A stretch of 5,922 bases of DNA from a bacterium (GTDB lineage: Bacteria; Planctomycetota; J058; JAJDCP01): NCBI GenBank assembly GCA_030428695.1, contig JAUIEM010000499.1, positions 1 through 5,922 of the forward strand, given 5' to 3'. This document shows positions 5,596 through 5,922 of the stretch, piece after piece. The notes beneath the pieces were generated by a model. It worked only from the letters and a program-made list of their open reading frames with translations. It searched no databases and was not told the origin of the DNA. The first letter of the stretch is position 1; each line of letters begins with the position of its first letter. Made by a program: the position numbers and the translations under genes.

Positions 5596-5922
5596 ATGGT
5601 AGATTCGGACGACCTGTCGCGTCGGCGGAGAGCCGGCGTGGGGAACAGCATGGACGCAGATCAGCGCGTTTCCTTCGAGATCCTGCAGGCGCTGCGCACG
5701 ATCGTGCACAAGGTCTCCGAACACTCCCGGAAGCTCTCGAAGACCGCCGGGATGACGGTTCCGCAGCTGCTCGTCCTCAAGGCGATCGGCGACCTCGACA
5801 TCGACGAGATCACCGTCGCGCTGATCGCCTCCCACGTGCACCTGTCCCGGCCGACGGTCTCACGCATCGTCGAGCGCCTCGCGCGGGCGGGGCTCGTCGA
5901 TCGGGAGAGGCGCTCGAAGGAT
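5596..5922 (+). CDS. ectR: MarR-family transcriptional regulator, EctR type (3' part cut by window edge)
   Basis: DNA-binding regulator, inferred repressor of the divergent ectoine operon under low osmolarity. The 109 codons present cover the N-terminal dimerisation helix and most of the winged helix-turn-helix: HSRKLSKTAGMTVPQLLVLK (43-62), which is typical of EctR-like MarR proteins, then the recognition-helix region LSRPTVSRIVERLARAGLV (83-101) and the start of the wing (DRERRSKD, 102-109). The rest of the wing and the C-terminal dimer helix lie beyond the right edge. The start is uncertain. ATG 5596 has the stronger ribosome site but adds an arginine-rich 18-residue tail, while ATG 5650 (or GTG 5638) gives a conventional MarR N-terminus. 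Identification as EctR rests on this sequence pattern plus head-to-head position with ask-ectABCD; another MarR specificity is possible but less likely. Confidence 0.85.
   Translation, partial: MVDSDDLSRRRRAGVGNSMDADQRVSFEILQALRTIVHKVSEHSRKLSKTAGMTVPQLLVLKAIGDLDIDEITVALIASHVHLSRPTVSRIVERLARAGLVDRERRSKD

Noticed and set aside
4224..5651. 475-codon minus-strand frame overlapping ask in another frame
   Set aside because: Extremely Arg/Pro-rich out-of-frame reading of ask that also runs through the promoter region; no family resemblance.
5488..5867. Small minus-strand frames opposite ectR
   Set aside because: They oppose a clear MarR helix-turn-helix and have no ribosome site or motif.
1..5922. 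tRNA, rRNA, CRISPR array, insertion sequence or transposase remnants
   Set aside because: None seen by eye: no regularly spaced repeats, no terminal inverted repeats, and all but 215 nt of the central region is accounted for by genes.

Overview
The window is the core of an ectoine/5-hydroxyectoine (compatible solute) gene cluster from a high-G+C, almost certainly Gram-negative bacterium. The Gram-negative call rests on a lipoprotein-type periplasmic binding protein, strong Shine-Dalgarno sites and strongly G/C-biased third codon positions. I cannot place it more precisely than a halotolerant or marine proteobacterium-like or myxobacterium-like lineage.

Layout. Five complete genes and one partial gene run on the minus strand as one compact operon, read from right to left: ask (aspartate kinase, 5380-3935), ectA (3938-3438), ectB (3441-2170), ectC (2158-1772), ectD (1757-843), and an EhuB-like solute-binding lipoprotein (846 to the left edge, probably missing only its last few residues). 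Three junctions (ask/ectA, ectA/ectB, ectD/SBP) are 4-nt ATGA overlaps. The other two (ectB/ectC, ectC/ectD) are gaps of 11 and 14 nt, each carrying a full AGGAGG. Divergently on the plus strand, from 5596 off the right edge, lies a MarR-family regulator of the EctR type. The 215-nt space between ask and ectR is the only real non-coding region. It holds an AT-rich island with a sigma70-like promoter for the operon and an imperfect TTGC-N4-GCAA palindrome that is a good operator candidate.

How the genes work together. Ask phosphorylates aspartate and commits it to aspartate semialdehyde (the semialdehyde dehydrogenase is not in the window). EctB transaminates the semialdehyde to diaminobutyrate, EctA acetylates it, EctC cyclises it to ectoine, and EctD hydroxylates ectoine to 5-hydroxyectoine. 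The terminal binding protein probably recaptures or imports ectoines, so synthesis, modification and uptake appear to share one transcript. EctR probably represses the operon at low osmolarity.

Novelty. Every gene belongs to a known family and I see no wholly new system. The points worth a second look are the arrangement (ask first, transporter component last and translationally coupled to ectD), the divergent control region, a conservative change at a usually acidic position of EctA, and an ambiguous EctR start. The long plus-strand reading frames opposite the operon are G+C-driven shadows.
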